Source: Watersipora subatra
Lineage: Eukaryota; Bryozoa; Gymnolaemata; Cheilostomatida; Watersiporidae
Direction of reading: 5' to 3'
Assembly (NCBI RefSeq): GCF_963576615.1
Contig: NC_088708.1
Span: 58,701,196-58,765,195 of the forward strand
DNA length: 64,000 nt
This document shows, piece by piece, positions 32,181 through 43,155 of this stretch (position 1 is the first letter of the stretch; each line of letters opens with the position of its first letter). The translations under genes and the position numbers were made by a program. The notes below the pieces were generated by a model that was given only the letters and a program-made list of their open reading frames with translations, did no database searches and was not told the origin of the DNA.

Positions 32181-33796
32181 CTAGGTCTAGGTCTAGGTGT
32201 TTTAAGAACCCGTAAATCCCGAAATCGGGCAAAAGAAGGCCGTTGAGAACTTTATTTAAAAATAGTCAATAAAACATAAAATTATGGTAAGCCGCGCAAG
32301 TTGCGCGATGTTCTAGGTAAAAAACTATTCATATAAAACCCGGTGTTTGCACATACAGCTGAAGGAGCACCCCCCGTAACCAGTCTTGTTTCATGACTGT
32401 GAAGAACATTTTGTATTTGGTTAAAACTTTCGATAAGAGATTCATGGCAGTCGTCAGATAAAATCTTTAGCATGAGAGACATTCTTGCATGTTTGCGTCT
32501 TAGTTCTAAAAGTTCTAGATCTATAAAAATTCTTGCCTCTGTAACACTCTGCCTACCTTTCAAACCAGATATAAACCTAACCGCCTTTCTTTGAACTGCT
32601 TCCAATGATGCTACCTGTCGCATCAAATGAGGGTCCCATACTTCACTCGCATATTCCAATATTGGTCTACACAGAGTGAGATATGCAACCCTTCTAACCC
32701 TCATCGGCGCATTAAACAAAACATGTTTCATCATTCCCAATCGCTGACTTGCCTTAGATATGATTGAGTCTATATGTAAATCCCAATTAAAATCATTTGA
32801 TATAAAAACTCCGAGGTATTTAAAACTGTCTACTACAGATAAAGGTCTGCCACTTAGGTAATACACCACATCTGGGTTTCCGCTACTCTGCCTTGCAAAA
32901 TGAACGATTTGGCATTTATCAGTGTTAAAATTCATTTTCCAGTTATAGGCCCACTGGTCTAATATGTTTAAATCCTCCTGGAAATTCACTGAATCCTGAA
33001 GGGTGTTTACCTGAGAAAAAAGTAAAGCGTCGTCTGCAAAAAGCTTGATAGTAGAAAAATTTAGATTATCGGAGATATCATTTATGTACACCAAAAATAG
33101 GATGGGCCCGAGGACAGACCCTTGTGGAACGCCCGATGAAACCAGCAGGTCAGAAGATGCAGCACCCTCTATCACTACTCTTTGGAGTCTGTTTGACAGA
33201 AAGTCCCTAATCCAATTTACCATGTACGGGTTTATGTTTGATTTTATCAATTTGTCGATCAACAAGCCGTGAGACACCTTGTCAAATGCCTTAGAAAAAT
33301 CCAGTACCGCTGCATGTACTATATTATTGTTATCTACTAATTTCATTATTTCATTCACAGTAGAGACTAGCTGGGTGGAGCAAGATAGGCCTTTTCTGAA
33401 ACCGTGTTGGTTAGAATATATGACATTTACCAGATCTTTATTGATGTTACTAAGCACAATATGTTCTAACAATTTGCAAGCAATGCATGTCAGAGATATG
33501 GGCCTAAAATTTCCCGGATCTTCCCGACTGCCTTTTTTATGTACCGGAACTACATTGGCCACTTTCCAGATATCTGGAAGTTTTCCAATGTTCAACGAGT
33601 ACTGGAATATGCTCGCCAATATCTTACTAATAATTTCAGGTTCTAGGCAAAGATCTTCTTTTCTAAACTTATCTGGGCCCGGGGCTTTCCCGCGCTTAAG
33701 AGTATTTAGAAGTTTGAGAACTCCATCACTTGTTACTTGTATAGGGCATTTATCTGCAGAAAGTTCGCTGTTGTAGTCTGTTATTAAAAACAACAA
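32181..33796 (-). mobile_element. LINE B (5'-truncated) inserted in LINE A
   Basis: It contains one open frame of 504 codons (33796-32282) and a 3' tail with an AATAAA-like word, ending in tandem CCTAGA units (32181-32200) directly before LINE A resumes. RT motifs: VPVHKKGSREDPGNFRPISL, QHGFRKGLSCSTQL, VLDFSKAFDKVSH, GVPQGSVLGPILFLVYIND and LFADDALLF, followed by the C-terminal module LCRPILEYASEVWDP. The frame is uninterrupted, so it is younger than its LINE A host. The endonuclease is absent through 5' truncation. Confidence 0.85.
32282..33796 (-). CDS. LINE B reverse transcriptase, open but endonuclease-less
   Basis: A 504-residue open frame starts at the truncation border (the first residues, MLFLITDYN, may be partly flank). 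The RT palm is complete with the FADD catalytic motif, and the thumb and C-terminal region run to FLPRTSRNL. It lacks the N-terminal endonuclease and any ORF1, so it is a dead-on-arrival copy despite the intact frame. It shares architecture with LINE A but is clearly a different family by sequence. Confidence 0.8.
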   Translation of the reverse strand: MLFLITDYNSELSADKCPIQVTSDGVLKLLNTLKRGKAPGPDKFRKEDLCLEPEIISKILASIFQYSLNIGKLPDIWKVANVVPVHKKGSREDPGNFRPISLTCIACKLLEHIVLSNINKDLVNVIYSNQHGFRKGLSCSTQLVSTVNEIMKLVDNNNIVHAAVLDFSKAFDKVSHGLLIDKLIKSNINPYMVNWIRDFLSNRLQRVVIEGAASSDLLVSSGVPQGSVLGPILFLVYINDISDNLNFSTIKLFADDALLFSQVNTLQDSVNFQEDLNILDQWAYNWKMNFNTDKCQIVHFARQSSGNPDVVYYLSGRPLSVVDSFKYLGVFISNDFNWDLHIDSIISKASQRLGMMKHVLFNAPMRVRRVAYLTLCRPILEYASEVWDPHLMRQVASLEAVQRKAVRFISGLKGRQSVTEARIFIDLELLELRRKHARMSLMLKILSDDCHESLIESFNQIQNVLHSHETRLVTGGAPSAVCANTGFYMNSFLPRTSRNLRGLP

Positions 33797-33797
33797 C

Positions 33798-35525
33798 TTA
33801 ACATTTTGTGGTGTTAAATGGCATCATATTTTCAGTTGACCATTTGTGGAGAGCATCAATGTTTGTCTGAAATTTCTCTATGTCTTGGTTATTATTAACA
33901 GTGGAGTATAGTGGTGTGTCATCGGCATATAAGCTCACATTACAGGTGACACATTGGGGTAAGTCGTTAATATACACCAGAAAGAGTGTTGGTCCAAGAA
34001 CCAAACCTTGAGGTACTCCTGATGTAACTGGTAGCTCATCTGATAGTGTGTTTTTATTGCCACTCTTTGGGATCTGTTAGTTAGAAAGTCCTGTATCCAG
34101 TTAACAATGACAGGATCTAAATCTTTGATTTGACGTAGTTTGATGAGTAAAAGCTTGTGTGGAACTTTATCGAAGGCCTTTTGAAGGTCCAGGATCACCG
34201 CATGAATAGTTTTTGAGTTTTCAGTGGCCTTGACAAGTTCATGGTACGTTGCACATAACTGTGTCTCACATGACAGTCCTTTCCTAAAGCCATGTTGCCT
34301 GTTATAAAGTACAGAGTCAAGTTTCTTATTTAAATAATGTAGGACTATATGTTCCATCATCTTTCCAGGAACGCTTGTAAGTGATGTGGGTCTGTAGTTG
34401 GAAGCCAGATCCTTTGGCCCCTTTTTATGGATAGGAGTTATGATCGCACATTTCCACATGGAAGGTAATTTTTTGGAGTTGAGAGATGCTTGGAATATGT
34501 ATTTAAGGCACCGCGCAGTTAACGCAGGATAAACTAAAAATTCACATTTACGAATGTCATCAGAACCAGGTGACTTATTGTTTTTAAGATCATAGATAAG
34601 TTTCTCTATCCCTTCAGCATTTATTTCTATAGAACTGGTTGTCCACACTATTGTGGATAATTCGTTAGCATTTTCACCCTGACAAAATTGTTGATGGAAG
34701 TAGGAGTTTAGCAGCTCAGCACATTGGTTGCTGTCAGAAGTAGTGTTGCCATCTTCTTGTCTAAGGGTAATAACGGGGTGTTGCTCTTTCTTTTTCGTAC
34801 GCAAATATTTGTCAAAGGGTTTGCTGTTTCCTTTGGATAAAGGTTTACACACCTTTTCAACAATAAACTTCTTCTTCATTGTCTTGAACGTTCTCTGATT
34901 ATCTCTTCTTTACTGCCTATATTTGTCTAAGTGAAATGGGTCACCACTGTTTTTGTATTGTCGGTACATTTTACGCTGTTTACTGATAAGCTTCATTGAG
35001 CGATTGTTAAACGAGAGAGGCTGGTCAGGTTGAGGTAGGTATATGTTCTTAGTTGGAACGGAAGCCTCAATTGCTTTTCTGAAATTTGTTGTAAAGATGG
35101 ACCACATAGCTTCAACATCAGTCATAGAAGTGAGTTCTGTTTCGACTTTGCTCATATGCTCCACGAAGATGACGATATCTGCCTCACGATGTATGCTTGT
35201 TGCCTCACGATGTTGTTTGTTTGTTTCCTTTTGAGGTTACATTTGTCGGCGCAATAGTTTTCATTCGTAGTTCAGCTGTAATGATAGAGTGATCACTCAA
35301 TCCTGGTGTTATAACTTCAGTCGAGGTTACTAGGCTTGTATTGTTTATGCAGACAAGGTCTAAAGTGCTGCCAAGTATATGTGTGGGTTCAGTAATAAGT
35401 TGTGTCATGTCGTGGAAAGAGAGCACATCTAGGAACGCTTGATGTAAATTCCGATAGGGCCTTGAGGGAACTGTTCGATTCATTTTCCAATCTATATGGG
35501 GAAGATTCATATCTCCTACTAGCAA
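33798..35525 (-). pseudogene. LINE A ORF2: endonuclease end and reverse transcriptase
   Basis: RT signatures are present: ITPIHKKGPKD, YRPTSLTSVPGK, QHGFRKGLSCETQL, VILDLQKAFDKVPH, GVPQG-like context with LGPTLFLVYINDL, and the catalytic SLYADDTPLY. Frame breaks (a stop at 34910-34912, a shift near 34000-34060, and a stop at 33798 at the LINE B border) make it a pseudogene. The product would nick DNA and reverse-transcribe its RNA. Confidence 0.8.
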
Positions 35526-35805
35526 GATGTACTTGGTTCACTGAACGACTATCATTTACAGTACATACCTGAGTTTAAGATTATAAATTATCCTATGTTC
35601 TACTCAGGTTCATACTATTAGATGTAGCATATGCAAATAATTTGTAAATTTAGAGGTTTTTTTACATTGGCATTTACAGTAAACTAAGTTTTAATACGTA
35701 CATGTAGTTTTACTTTGTTGTAATGTGTTAGTCATGTGCAAAAGTATGGAGCCACCTATAGCAAATTTAACTTTAAGTTGCTTTAACTCTTTTTAGAAAA
35801 GCAGT
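35526..35805. other. Short non-coding spacer between LINE A and Gypsy B
   Basis: AT-rich; nothing recognised. Confidence 0.4.
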
Positions 35806-35809
35806 ACAT

Positions 35810-37941
35810 TCAAAAACTTTCATCGCCAGTTTGGGCTGGCGATAATGCACGGCTGTAGTATGATATCACTCTCTCTTTACCTTCTTGCACTTGTGACAGG
35901 ACAGCACCCACACCACTGAGTGATGCATCAGTGTCTAATATGTAAGACAATGTGGGGTCCGGATATCCAAGAACTGGTGCTTTCAACAGAGCTTGCTTCA
36001 AGATACTAAATGCTTCCTGACATTTCTCAGTCCATTCAAACTTGGCATTTTTACTCGTCAACTTCGTCAGAGGTCTAGCTTTAGTAGCAAAACCTTCCAC
36101 ATACTGACGATAGTAACCTATCATGCCAAGAAAGGACTGAAGTTCTGTCAGGTATTTTGGTATTGGCCAGGCGGCAACTGCAGAGATTTTCTCAGGATCT
36201 GTTGAGACTCCTTTGCTAGAAACCACATGCCCCAAGTATGCTATTTCCTTCTGGAATAAATGATATTTTGAGGGCTTCAGCTTGAGTCCTGCTCCACGAA
36301 GACGACTTAGTACTTCTGCTAGATTGGAATAATGTTCTTGGAAACTGTTGCCCATGATAATAACATCATCTAGATAAAGCAACAATGATTTCCAGTGAAG
36401 ACCATGCAGCACTCGCTCCATAAGTCTCTGGAATGTAGTAGGAGCTGCAGTCAATCCAAATGGAAGAACTTTCCATCTCCACAATCACTATGTTTCTATG
36501 ATGCGCAGTGCTTCGGAGTCGCGCTATCTCCGAATCATGGAAACGGCGTCTTCGCACTGAAATCACTGCGCACTGATCAGTGCGAAGCCAGTGCAAATTC
36601 GCAGCAAGGAAACAGCGACTGCGCAGTGGCTGCGCATAGCTCTCCTGCCGTGGAGACGGATTCTTCGAGGGCCATAAACTAGTACAAAGGATGTCCTGCT
36701 AATCTTGTTTTTTACTATTCTTCCGATCTTCTTTCACCTAAATTTAATTATGGTCTGCATTCACGAGGATGATGAGGTGATTACTTTCCTGGACTTTGTT
36801 ATCGATGCCAACGCTTTTCGAAAAATAGGCGGCAAGTCCTAAATTAACGTTTAAATAATATATTACTTGAAAATACTTATTAAAAATATATTACTATATA
36901 AAAAGTTTGTTAAGGTTTGTAAAACCTTGTGAATGTTTATTGTAAATAAAAGTATAATGACGACAGAATCATAAAAAGACCGTTTATGACGTTCGGTATC
37001 CGTGATCGATTCTATTTCTCCATCAGGCGATTCGATTTATACAATTTCTCTTCTCTGGTAATTTGCGGTATTTGCTGAAAACCACTGCGCAGCATGGAAA
37101 CGTACAATCCCCTCGACTTCGGAGGGGGCTGCTTCGCAGTACTGCGCACCATGGAAACAGTGAATCCTTCTCTGGTGCAGAAAGCTGATTTGTCTTTAGC
37201 ATCATCATCTAATGGCACTTGCCAGTAACCACTCATGAGATCAAGTGTAGAAAAATATTGACTTCCGGCCAAGGCCTCCAGACTTTCATCAATTCTAGGA
37301 AGAGGATGAGCATCATGTACGGTAACATCATTGAGCTTACAGTAGTCAATGCAGAATCTCCAGCTTCCGTCTTTATTTTTAATTAAGACTACTGGGGAAC
37401 TCCATGCTCCGCTTCCTGGCTCAATTATACTTTGCTGTTCCAATTTCTTGACTTGCCTACTCACTTCAGCTTTTTTCTCCACCCCTAGACGTCGTGGTGC
37501 CTGTTTTATAGGTCTCACCTTTAATGATACTGGGATGGAATGCTTAATAAGGTTTGTTAGTCCTTGGTCTTCATCACCAGTTGAAAACACATCACCAAAC
37601 TCAGCCAATAATTTTGCAATTGTATGGCACTGGTTCAGATCAGCACAGGCGGTAGTAGCTTCTCTGTAGACTTCCGACAAATGACTTAGAGCATTTATGA
37701 ATCCATCCAGCTTTTGCTGGGTCAGATTCTCACTCTCAAAATTATTGTATTGCTGAACATCTACAATTTGAGCTGCATCTATACCTGTGCGAGTACCAAT
37801 AACAGACCCAGAAGTGATATGAAAAATCTGATCAGCTGGTTTAATGCATCGTACAAAAATCTTCCTCTCTGTGTCCCAGGTGCTAACACAAGTGGCTATG
37901 GCTATTCCATGAAGAGCAGCAACTCCTTCGTCTTCTACCAC
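35810..37941 (-). pseudogene. pol: Gypsy B reverse transcriptase and RNase H start, split by a MITE
   Basis: The first part (37941-37166) ends the protease-RT linker and carries SSPVVLIKNKDGSWRFCIDY and STLDLMSGYWQVPLD. The second part (36482-35810) carries KVLPFGLTAAPTTFQ, the catalytic LLYLDDVIIMG, IAYLGHVVSSKGV and the RNase H opening YILDTDASLSGVGAVLSQ. The two halves are in phase once the MITE and one copy of its 3-bp duplication are discounted, so pol was open at the moment of insertion. The frame ends at TAA soon after the RNase H start, where the element is truncated. Confidence 0.85.
36486..37162. mobile_element. CACTA-type MITE inside Gypsy B pol
   Basis: The ends on + are CACTATGTTTCTATGATGCG and, complementary at the other end, CGCACCATGGAAACAGTG, giving CACT-starting TIRs. 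The 3-bp duplication AAT flanks it at 36483-36485 and 37163-37165. Subterminal regions repeat TGCGCAGT/ACTGCGCA at about 36502, 36567, 36610, 37083 and 37133. CACT termini, 3-bp duplications and subterminal repeats are known CACTA/EnSpm traits. It encodes nothing. Confidence 0.75.
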
Positions 37942-37960
37942 ACCAGTTTTGGAACAAATG

Positions 37961-38960
37961 TCATTTAGCAGCTGACACTGAATAATTTTTTTCAGATCTC
38001 ACAGGAACTGATACACTGTTGATAACTTTTATCTTGCTAACGAACTTGACACCATGTTGATTTGTACATCTTAGAGTTTTGCCATTCATCACAAGGGTTG
38101 CTTTAGCAAATTCTAGCTTACAATCCCAACTCTGTAGAAACAGCATCTCAAGAATAACATCTGGTTCTATGTCAGAAACAACAAAGTCCAATTCGAATGC
38201 TTCTGTACGTATTCGCCCAGATAACTGAATTTGTCTATAGAATTGCAACCCGGAGCCATCTGCTAATCTCCCATTAGAGTAATTAAATGCTTAAGGCCGC
38301 CTGAAAACTTCTTCGATAGCTTATCATTCACTTTCTTAGACAATAGGTTCAGTGTACAACCACTATCAAACCACTATCAATCAGGTGTCTTTGCAAGCAA
38401 AACTCAATTTTTCCGGGAATATACAAAGCAGAAGCTGTGGAAGCATAATTAACAAAACAGCCATCTTCAATATCTGTACGAGAAACATCTTCAGCAGCTT
38501 GTGATTTCAAAATCAAAGAATTAGGTGTCTCATTCATAGAAACTGTAGAGCGTTTCCCAGAAGACACCACTGCTTTACGCGATTTCATCACAGGGCGCTT
38601 TTTCTGCTCAACTACAGCATAACGGGGTTGTGATTTAGGTCCACCCACTTGACATTCGGAGTGAACCTTGATGGTTTCCCGAATGATGAGTGTTAGCCTG
38701 ACTTTTTCTAAATTGATGGGAAGGACAGTTTTTTTTAAATGGGAAGGGTCACCACATAAAAAGCAAGTTCTGACTCTCTCATCATTTATCAGACGTCCAG
38801 GTTTTCTATATGTCTCTAAACGTGCTATCTGGTCTGCCTGTTTCTTCAACATAAATGCTTGTGCGTCTAGTTTTTGTGACATTGAGTGCAGTATTTGTTC
38901 AGTAGAACTACATACAGCTCCACTATCTACTGCAGCTACATATGAGGCAGTTTTCAGCAA
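37961..38960 (-). pseudogene. Gypsy B gag C-terminus and protease
   Basis: 38960-38349 carries a zinc-knuckle start (CFLCGDPSHLKK, whose final cysteine is lost by a frame change) and ends near the protease active-site phrase HLIDSG. 38248-37961 carries the remaining retropepsin body (FELDFVVSDIEPDVILEM). The two lie in different frames, so at least one shift separates them near 38250-38390. Confidence 0.7.
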
Positions 38961-39912
38961 TATGGGTAACTCTATGGAAGTCTTGTCGCAGTGGTTTTGA
39001 GGACTGCCTGGCCACTAGAACATATTGCTCCGCAGCTGCAACAGCCTCTTGCAAAGTTCGAGCCCTTGCTACTAATAGGTGCTGTCGGAGTGCGGGATCT
39101 TCAATAGCTCGAGCAAAATACTCCATTGCTTAGGTAGATTCGAACTCTTTGTCCAACCTTCCAAAAGCTAGTTTGGTGAGTCTTTCCACTCTGTTCCCTA
39201 GAGACATATAGGTTTCTCCCGCTTCACGCTGTATTCTGTACAAATTTTCTCTAGCCTCGGTTGGCGACATGCCAAATGTTGTCAAGAATTTTCTATGGAT
39301 TTCTTGAACAGAATCAGCATCTCCACATTCTTTAGCTGTCTTGTCTAAGCAAGATTGCAGCTGAACCAGAGCTACTTGTTCAGACCACTGACTTAGCCTG
39401 GCTACTTCAGTAAAATGTTTTATAAATAGAGTAACATCTCCGTGTCCATCATAGCGAGGTAATTTGAGGTCTACCTTGGTATTCGCCAAGGAACTTTGAC
39501 GCTCAAGCTTACTGTGCATTGACACATTTGTGATGCCTTCTATTAAATCACGAAGTAGCTTTTGAGTGGCATTGTCTGCATCATCTGAACTAGATTGCTG
39601 AACATTACTATCTTTTGAATTACTGCGAGACTGCTCAGGGATTTGTAATACTACAGGTTCCCGAGCTGCCACATCAAAAATGTTATCACGATCTACAAAA
39701 TTCAAACATGCAGTGGAGTAAAAAGGGTTATACGGTGAAGTAGAGGCTACAACTGGCTTTTGATTTGCCATCCTGGTAGAAACATTCTGCTCAGCAGAGT
39801 TTCTCGCAAGTAGCTGTGGAGGGTTTAACACATATTTGTTATAAGCATCATCAATAAATGACAACGTATTAATATTGTTATTTGTTAGTGACCAAAGCTC
39901 TTGACTGGGCAC
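38923..39912 (-). pseudogene. gag: Gypsy B gag
   Basis: 260 codons (39912-39133) rich in Ser/Asn/Gln with the capsid-like region LPRYDGHGDVTLFIKHFTEV and MSPTEARENLYRIQ. An in-frame TAA at 39130-39132 is followed in the same phase by 66 codons (AIEDPALRQHLLVARARTL). It is thus one gag frame with a nonsense codon. It would form the virus-like particle core; it is inactive here. Confidence 0.75.
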
Positions 39913-40095
39913 TTGCTCTCGTTGCCTCTGTGTCAGAGTAACGTAATGAGCTGTATGGCACCAAGAAGGGATTGGTAGAAGACAAAAAAGGATTAGTAGA
40001 AAAAAGAAAAGGATTACTATTTGCCATGACTCTTCAGTAGTACTATTCTCAAGCCCTTTTCAAATAAATCATGTAAGTGCAACAGGCTAAAAGTA

Positions 40096-40112
40096 TCCCA
40101 CTGCTGCCACCA
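40096..40112 (-). promoter_or_regulatory. Primer-binding site of Gypsy B
   Basis: On minus, TGGTGGCAGCAGTGGGA follows the LTR end after one or two bases. It begins TGG, the complement of a tRNA CCA end. Confidence 0.6.
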
Positions 40113-40113
40113 A

Positions 40114-41142
40114 TGCAGTGAAGTTTTGCACTTGCCTCTCGCTAATATAGCGACTTATGGCACTTGCAAGCACTACTATGTGGGATCTATTACAAGTTGT
40201 CTGACCTTACCAAGTGCGATTAAATAGATACGGCTGTATTAACGTACTACGTGCTTTAGTCAGTGACTGTGTAATTCCTGTGATTAGTTGAGTGCCAAAG
40301 TAGATCAAGCGGTACACAAACAGAAGACAGTGTGCAGACCAATACAACAAAATATATTATCTAATAAATAATCACTTGCCACCAATAAAAAATAAACTCA
40401 CATTGTCGACACACGTACTCAGAAAACTTTACGTACATTAATAACCAAACAGCATGAGCACATTAGCTGTTACAGTCTGCCGTGAAAGAAATCAACTGAA
40501 TCACGCGTCGATCCTCGTAAAAGCTCTCTCCCTCTTTTTAATACCTCGGCTTTCCTAAAGAGAAGAAAGCTAGCAATTTTCTAGTTACCTTAACCTTAGC
40601 TCTTTTATGAGCCGGTATTCATATAGAATAATGGTAACTTCATCGCTTACAGTTGACAAACAAGTGCGGAACACAGGCTATCAATAACTTTGCAAGATTC
40701 TGTGAGAAGCAAACTCTCAGGAAGGGCAAAGACCTGCGCTTCACAAACAGCGTTATATTAATGACTCGCTAATGCATAGCCTGACCACGTAATTGCACCA
40801 CAGAGATAACCGCACCAAATATGTCTCTGTCTTCTACGTGTTTACTTTTCGTGGATGACCAAAACGTGGATTGTCATCGGTGTTGCTACTTTCCTTAGAT
40901 CTCTTATTACACCAAACACACCTTTTCTTAAACATTTGACTCTTTTGGCAATATCAACTTTCTTGCTGAGCGATTCCTTTTTGGTGAAGGAAAATAATGT
41001 TGGCACGTTGTTTGTTAGTAGTTTGCATAGTGAAGACCTTGCTTGCACAGGAAATGTGTAGTTAGAATGCAACAAGTTTATTACTGATCTCTCTCCATTC
41101 ACTAACCAGAGCCATCTACCTAGCCACAGCCCAGCAATGCAC
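40114..41142 (-). repeat. Probable 5' LTR of Gypsy B
   Basis: The inner end (minus ...AAAACTTCACTGCA) is fixed by the adjacent primer-binding site. The outer end is placed at a minus-strand TGTGCATTGC near 41142 by its TG start only. With no second LTR to compare, the length of about 1.03 kb is tentative. Confidence 0.4.
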
Positions 41143-42299
41143 AAAAACAGTAAATCAGTCTGACCAATCAGATACTAGTAAGCAAGTAAGTCAGATACTA
41201 ATAACTTGATACCTCTAATAGCAGAGTTATTAAATTATTAGGAAAGTTAAAATATCTTTCACAGCAATGGCAGCAACATCAAAGAAAGAGCGTACTCTGA
41301 GTATTCGATGATATATAAAGCTATTAAGTTTGAGCTGATCAGAGAGAATTTATTGAGTCTGAAAGTGAAAGAGTATGAAAATAACTAAGTGATTTCCATA
41401 GATATAATAAACCCTAGATACGCGAATAATCAAAATAAGTTAGGCGTATAAATAGCTTGATGCAACATCATGGTGATATGTAGAGTGAATCAGCTGATCT
41501 ATGAATTCCTATTGACCTACACTAAAAACTATAAAATTTTTCTATAGTTTGTGCATCTGAGACTGCATATTTTATTGAAAATATATAAAACTTATATAAT
41601 GACTTTGGATGAGAAAGGCAAGAATGTTACACAAATGGTAATGGATAATACCAATGATTTAGAAGTTTCTATGTCATTGATAATACAAAGTGTGAGCAAA
41701 TAAAAATTATACTAATAACAAACTAATGAATCAAATGAGATTTAGAAGCAGTTAAGCTCGACCACTGTATTAAACACCTATTAGACATGACTGAAAATAA
41801 CTAGACGAGATAGTTTTTGTCTAAGGTTGGTTGAACTAGATTCCTGCTTTGAAGTGGCATAGTGTATTCTGATTTTAATATAGTGATTTACTATAGTTTT
41901 TAGTAGATTGGAGGCATGCACTGGGCATGGGAAACCTTGATTGAGGTTATGTAATAAGACATATGTTATTGTCTATGATGTTACTTGTTTAATCGCTCTC
42001 TGTGTCATACCATAGCTCTCCATGTGTGAACGTAAGCATTTTTCTGCAGCAATATTCAACCTATCAATGGAGTTGGCGTCACCAATCCTCCTCTGTTTTA
42101 ACTGAGATTAGGGTTATGTCATCACTACTTCTACATCGGTCAAGAACTTGAACTTGATACAGTCATCTCATTTGAGTTAGAAATAATTCCTCATCACCGA
42201 ACTCCTCATCTTCACCTTCCTCAGCTTTTGTCTCTTCTTTCTTCTTTTTCTTTCTAGCCAGAGAATGTAGTAAGAGTTGGCCAGTTTTTTAGCCCTGCT
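41143..42299. other. Non-coding, nothing recognised
   Basis: AT-rich; no gene, hairpin or repeat stands out. Confidence 0.4.
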
Positions 42300-42610
42300 C
42301 ACATCCAGGTCAATACAGTTAGCATTGGGACTTGGTGTGCTATCTGCTTTTATTGAGCAGTGTTCGAAGTGCAGATCTTAAGCACTGCATATCCGGGTTA
42401 TTGTTATAGCCACTCTTAGATCGTATCGTGGAAAACAGTCTCAATGTGATCCTGGTTGATCTTAAAGGTTAGGAAATAGCTGATATAACGGTAGTTGCTG
42501 AAAAGATATTGAGCAATGCCATGTACAAATTTGGCTGCTGACTCAAAACCAATGATAGTTTTCCTATTATTTTCCACTAGCAGCTTTCCTCTTGGTGTCT
42601 TTAATTGGCA
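42300..42610 (-). pseudogene. P-element/THAP9-type transposase relic
   Basis: Minus-strand fragments read TIIGFESAAKFVHGIAQYLF, TFKINQDHIETVFHDTI and, after a break, GYNNNPDMQCLRSAL. They align in order with the P transposase at 52089-52407 (YKLGQEHIETLPSRIRAKGG, FNNNPGVCSFKSAL). Several stops and shifts are present. No TIRs are recognised around it. Confidence 0.6.
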
Positions 42611-43155
42611 TAAAAAAACTTATGATATTGTTAAAAACTTCTTGTTTTGAGTTAAAGTTCTGTCTTGTTATGGGCAATTCAGGATATACCTGGGGTGTTG
42701 TTGTGATTATGTTGTTATTTTGTTGTTGTGTCTTATTGTTACGTTTATGACTTAAAAACTAGTATCGCAAACATGCTTTCACTACTAAACTCATTGCTCA
42801 ATTGAAGGCTCTGACGCTGTGATGCACATCACTGCGACGTAACATCGTAAAAACAGCAGCCAATTATACGCCTCACTTTTGCTCTATTGTAATGATAGCT
42901 ATTCGCCAATCTAGGGTTTACTATATCTATGATGACTTCATACTTTTGCACATCATCGTATGTATCATATATATTTGATAAATCAAGCTTTTGCTGCCAT
43001 CAGGAAATGAAAGACATCCAAAACTCTGGAACACTCAGCATGTATTGATTTGTGCTGTTGTTTAGTGTGCTCATTCTGTGCTGTTGCTTCCGGGAATTAA
43101 GGAACGTTTTACTAATTTTTGTCAAGTGTTTTACTGATATACTTTTTTTATAATA

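Larger units (their letters stand above)
31581..35525 (-). mobile_element. LINE A (CR1/Jockey-type), split by LINE B
   Basis: Minus-strand order: endonuclease end (35525-35205: VGDMNLPHIDW, LDLVCINN, GLSDHS), linker (35164-34910), reverse transcriptase (34879-33798, with a frame change near 34000-34060), then, after the LINE B insertion, the RT C-terminus (from about 32180 to 31581: IKYLGVTIQSD, LCRPILEYADVLWDP, SFLPRSIRDLK). The two halves would be continuous if 32181-33796 were removed. In-frame TAA codons occur at 34910 and 31899. The 5' part of the endonuclease and ORF1 are missing. Confidence 0.8.
35806..41142 (-). mobile_element. Gypsy/Ty3 LTR retrotransposon B, 3'-truncated and decayed
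   Basis: Minus-strand order: 5' LTR (about 41142-40114), primer-binding site, gag, protease, reverse transcriptase and the start of RNase H, then an abrupt end near 35806. No integrase or 3' LTR is present. A 677-bp MITE interrupts the reverse transcriptase. Stops and shifts occur in gag and protease. Confidence 0.85.
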
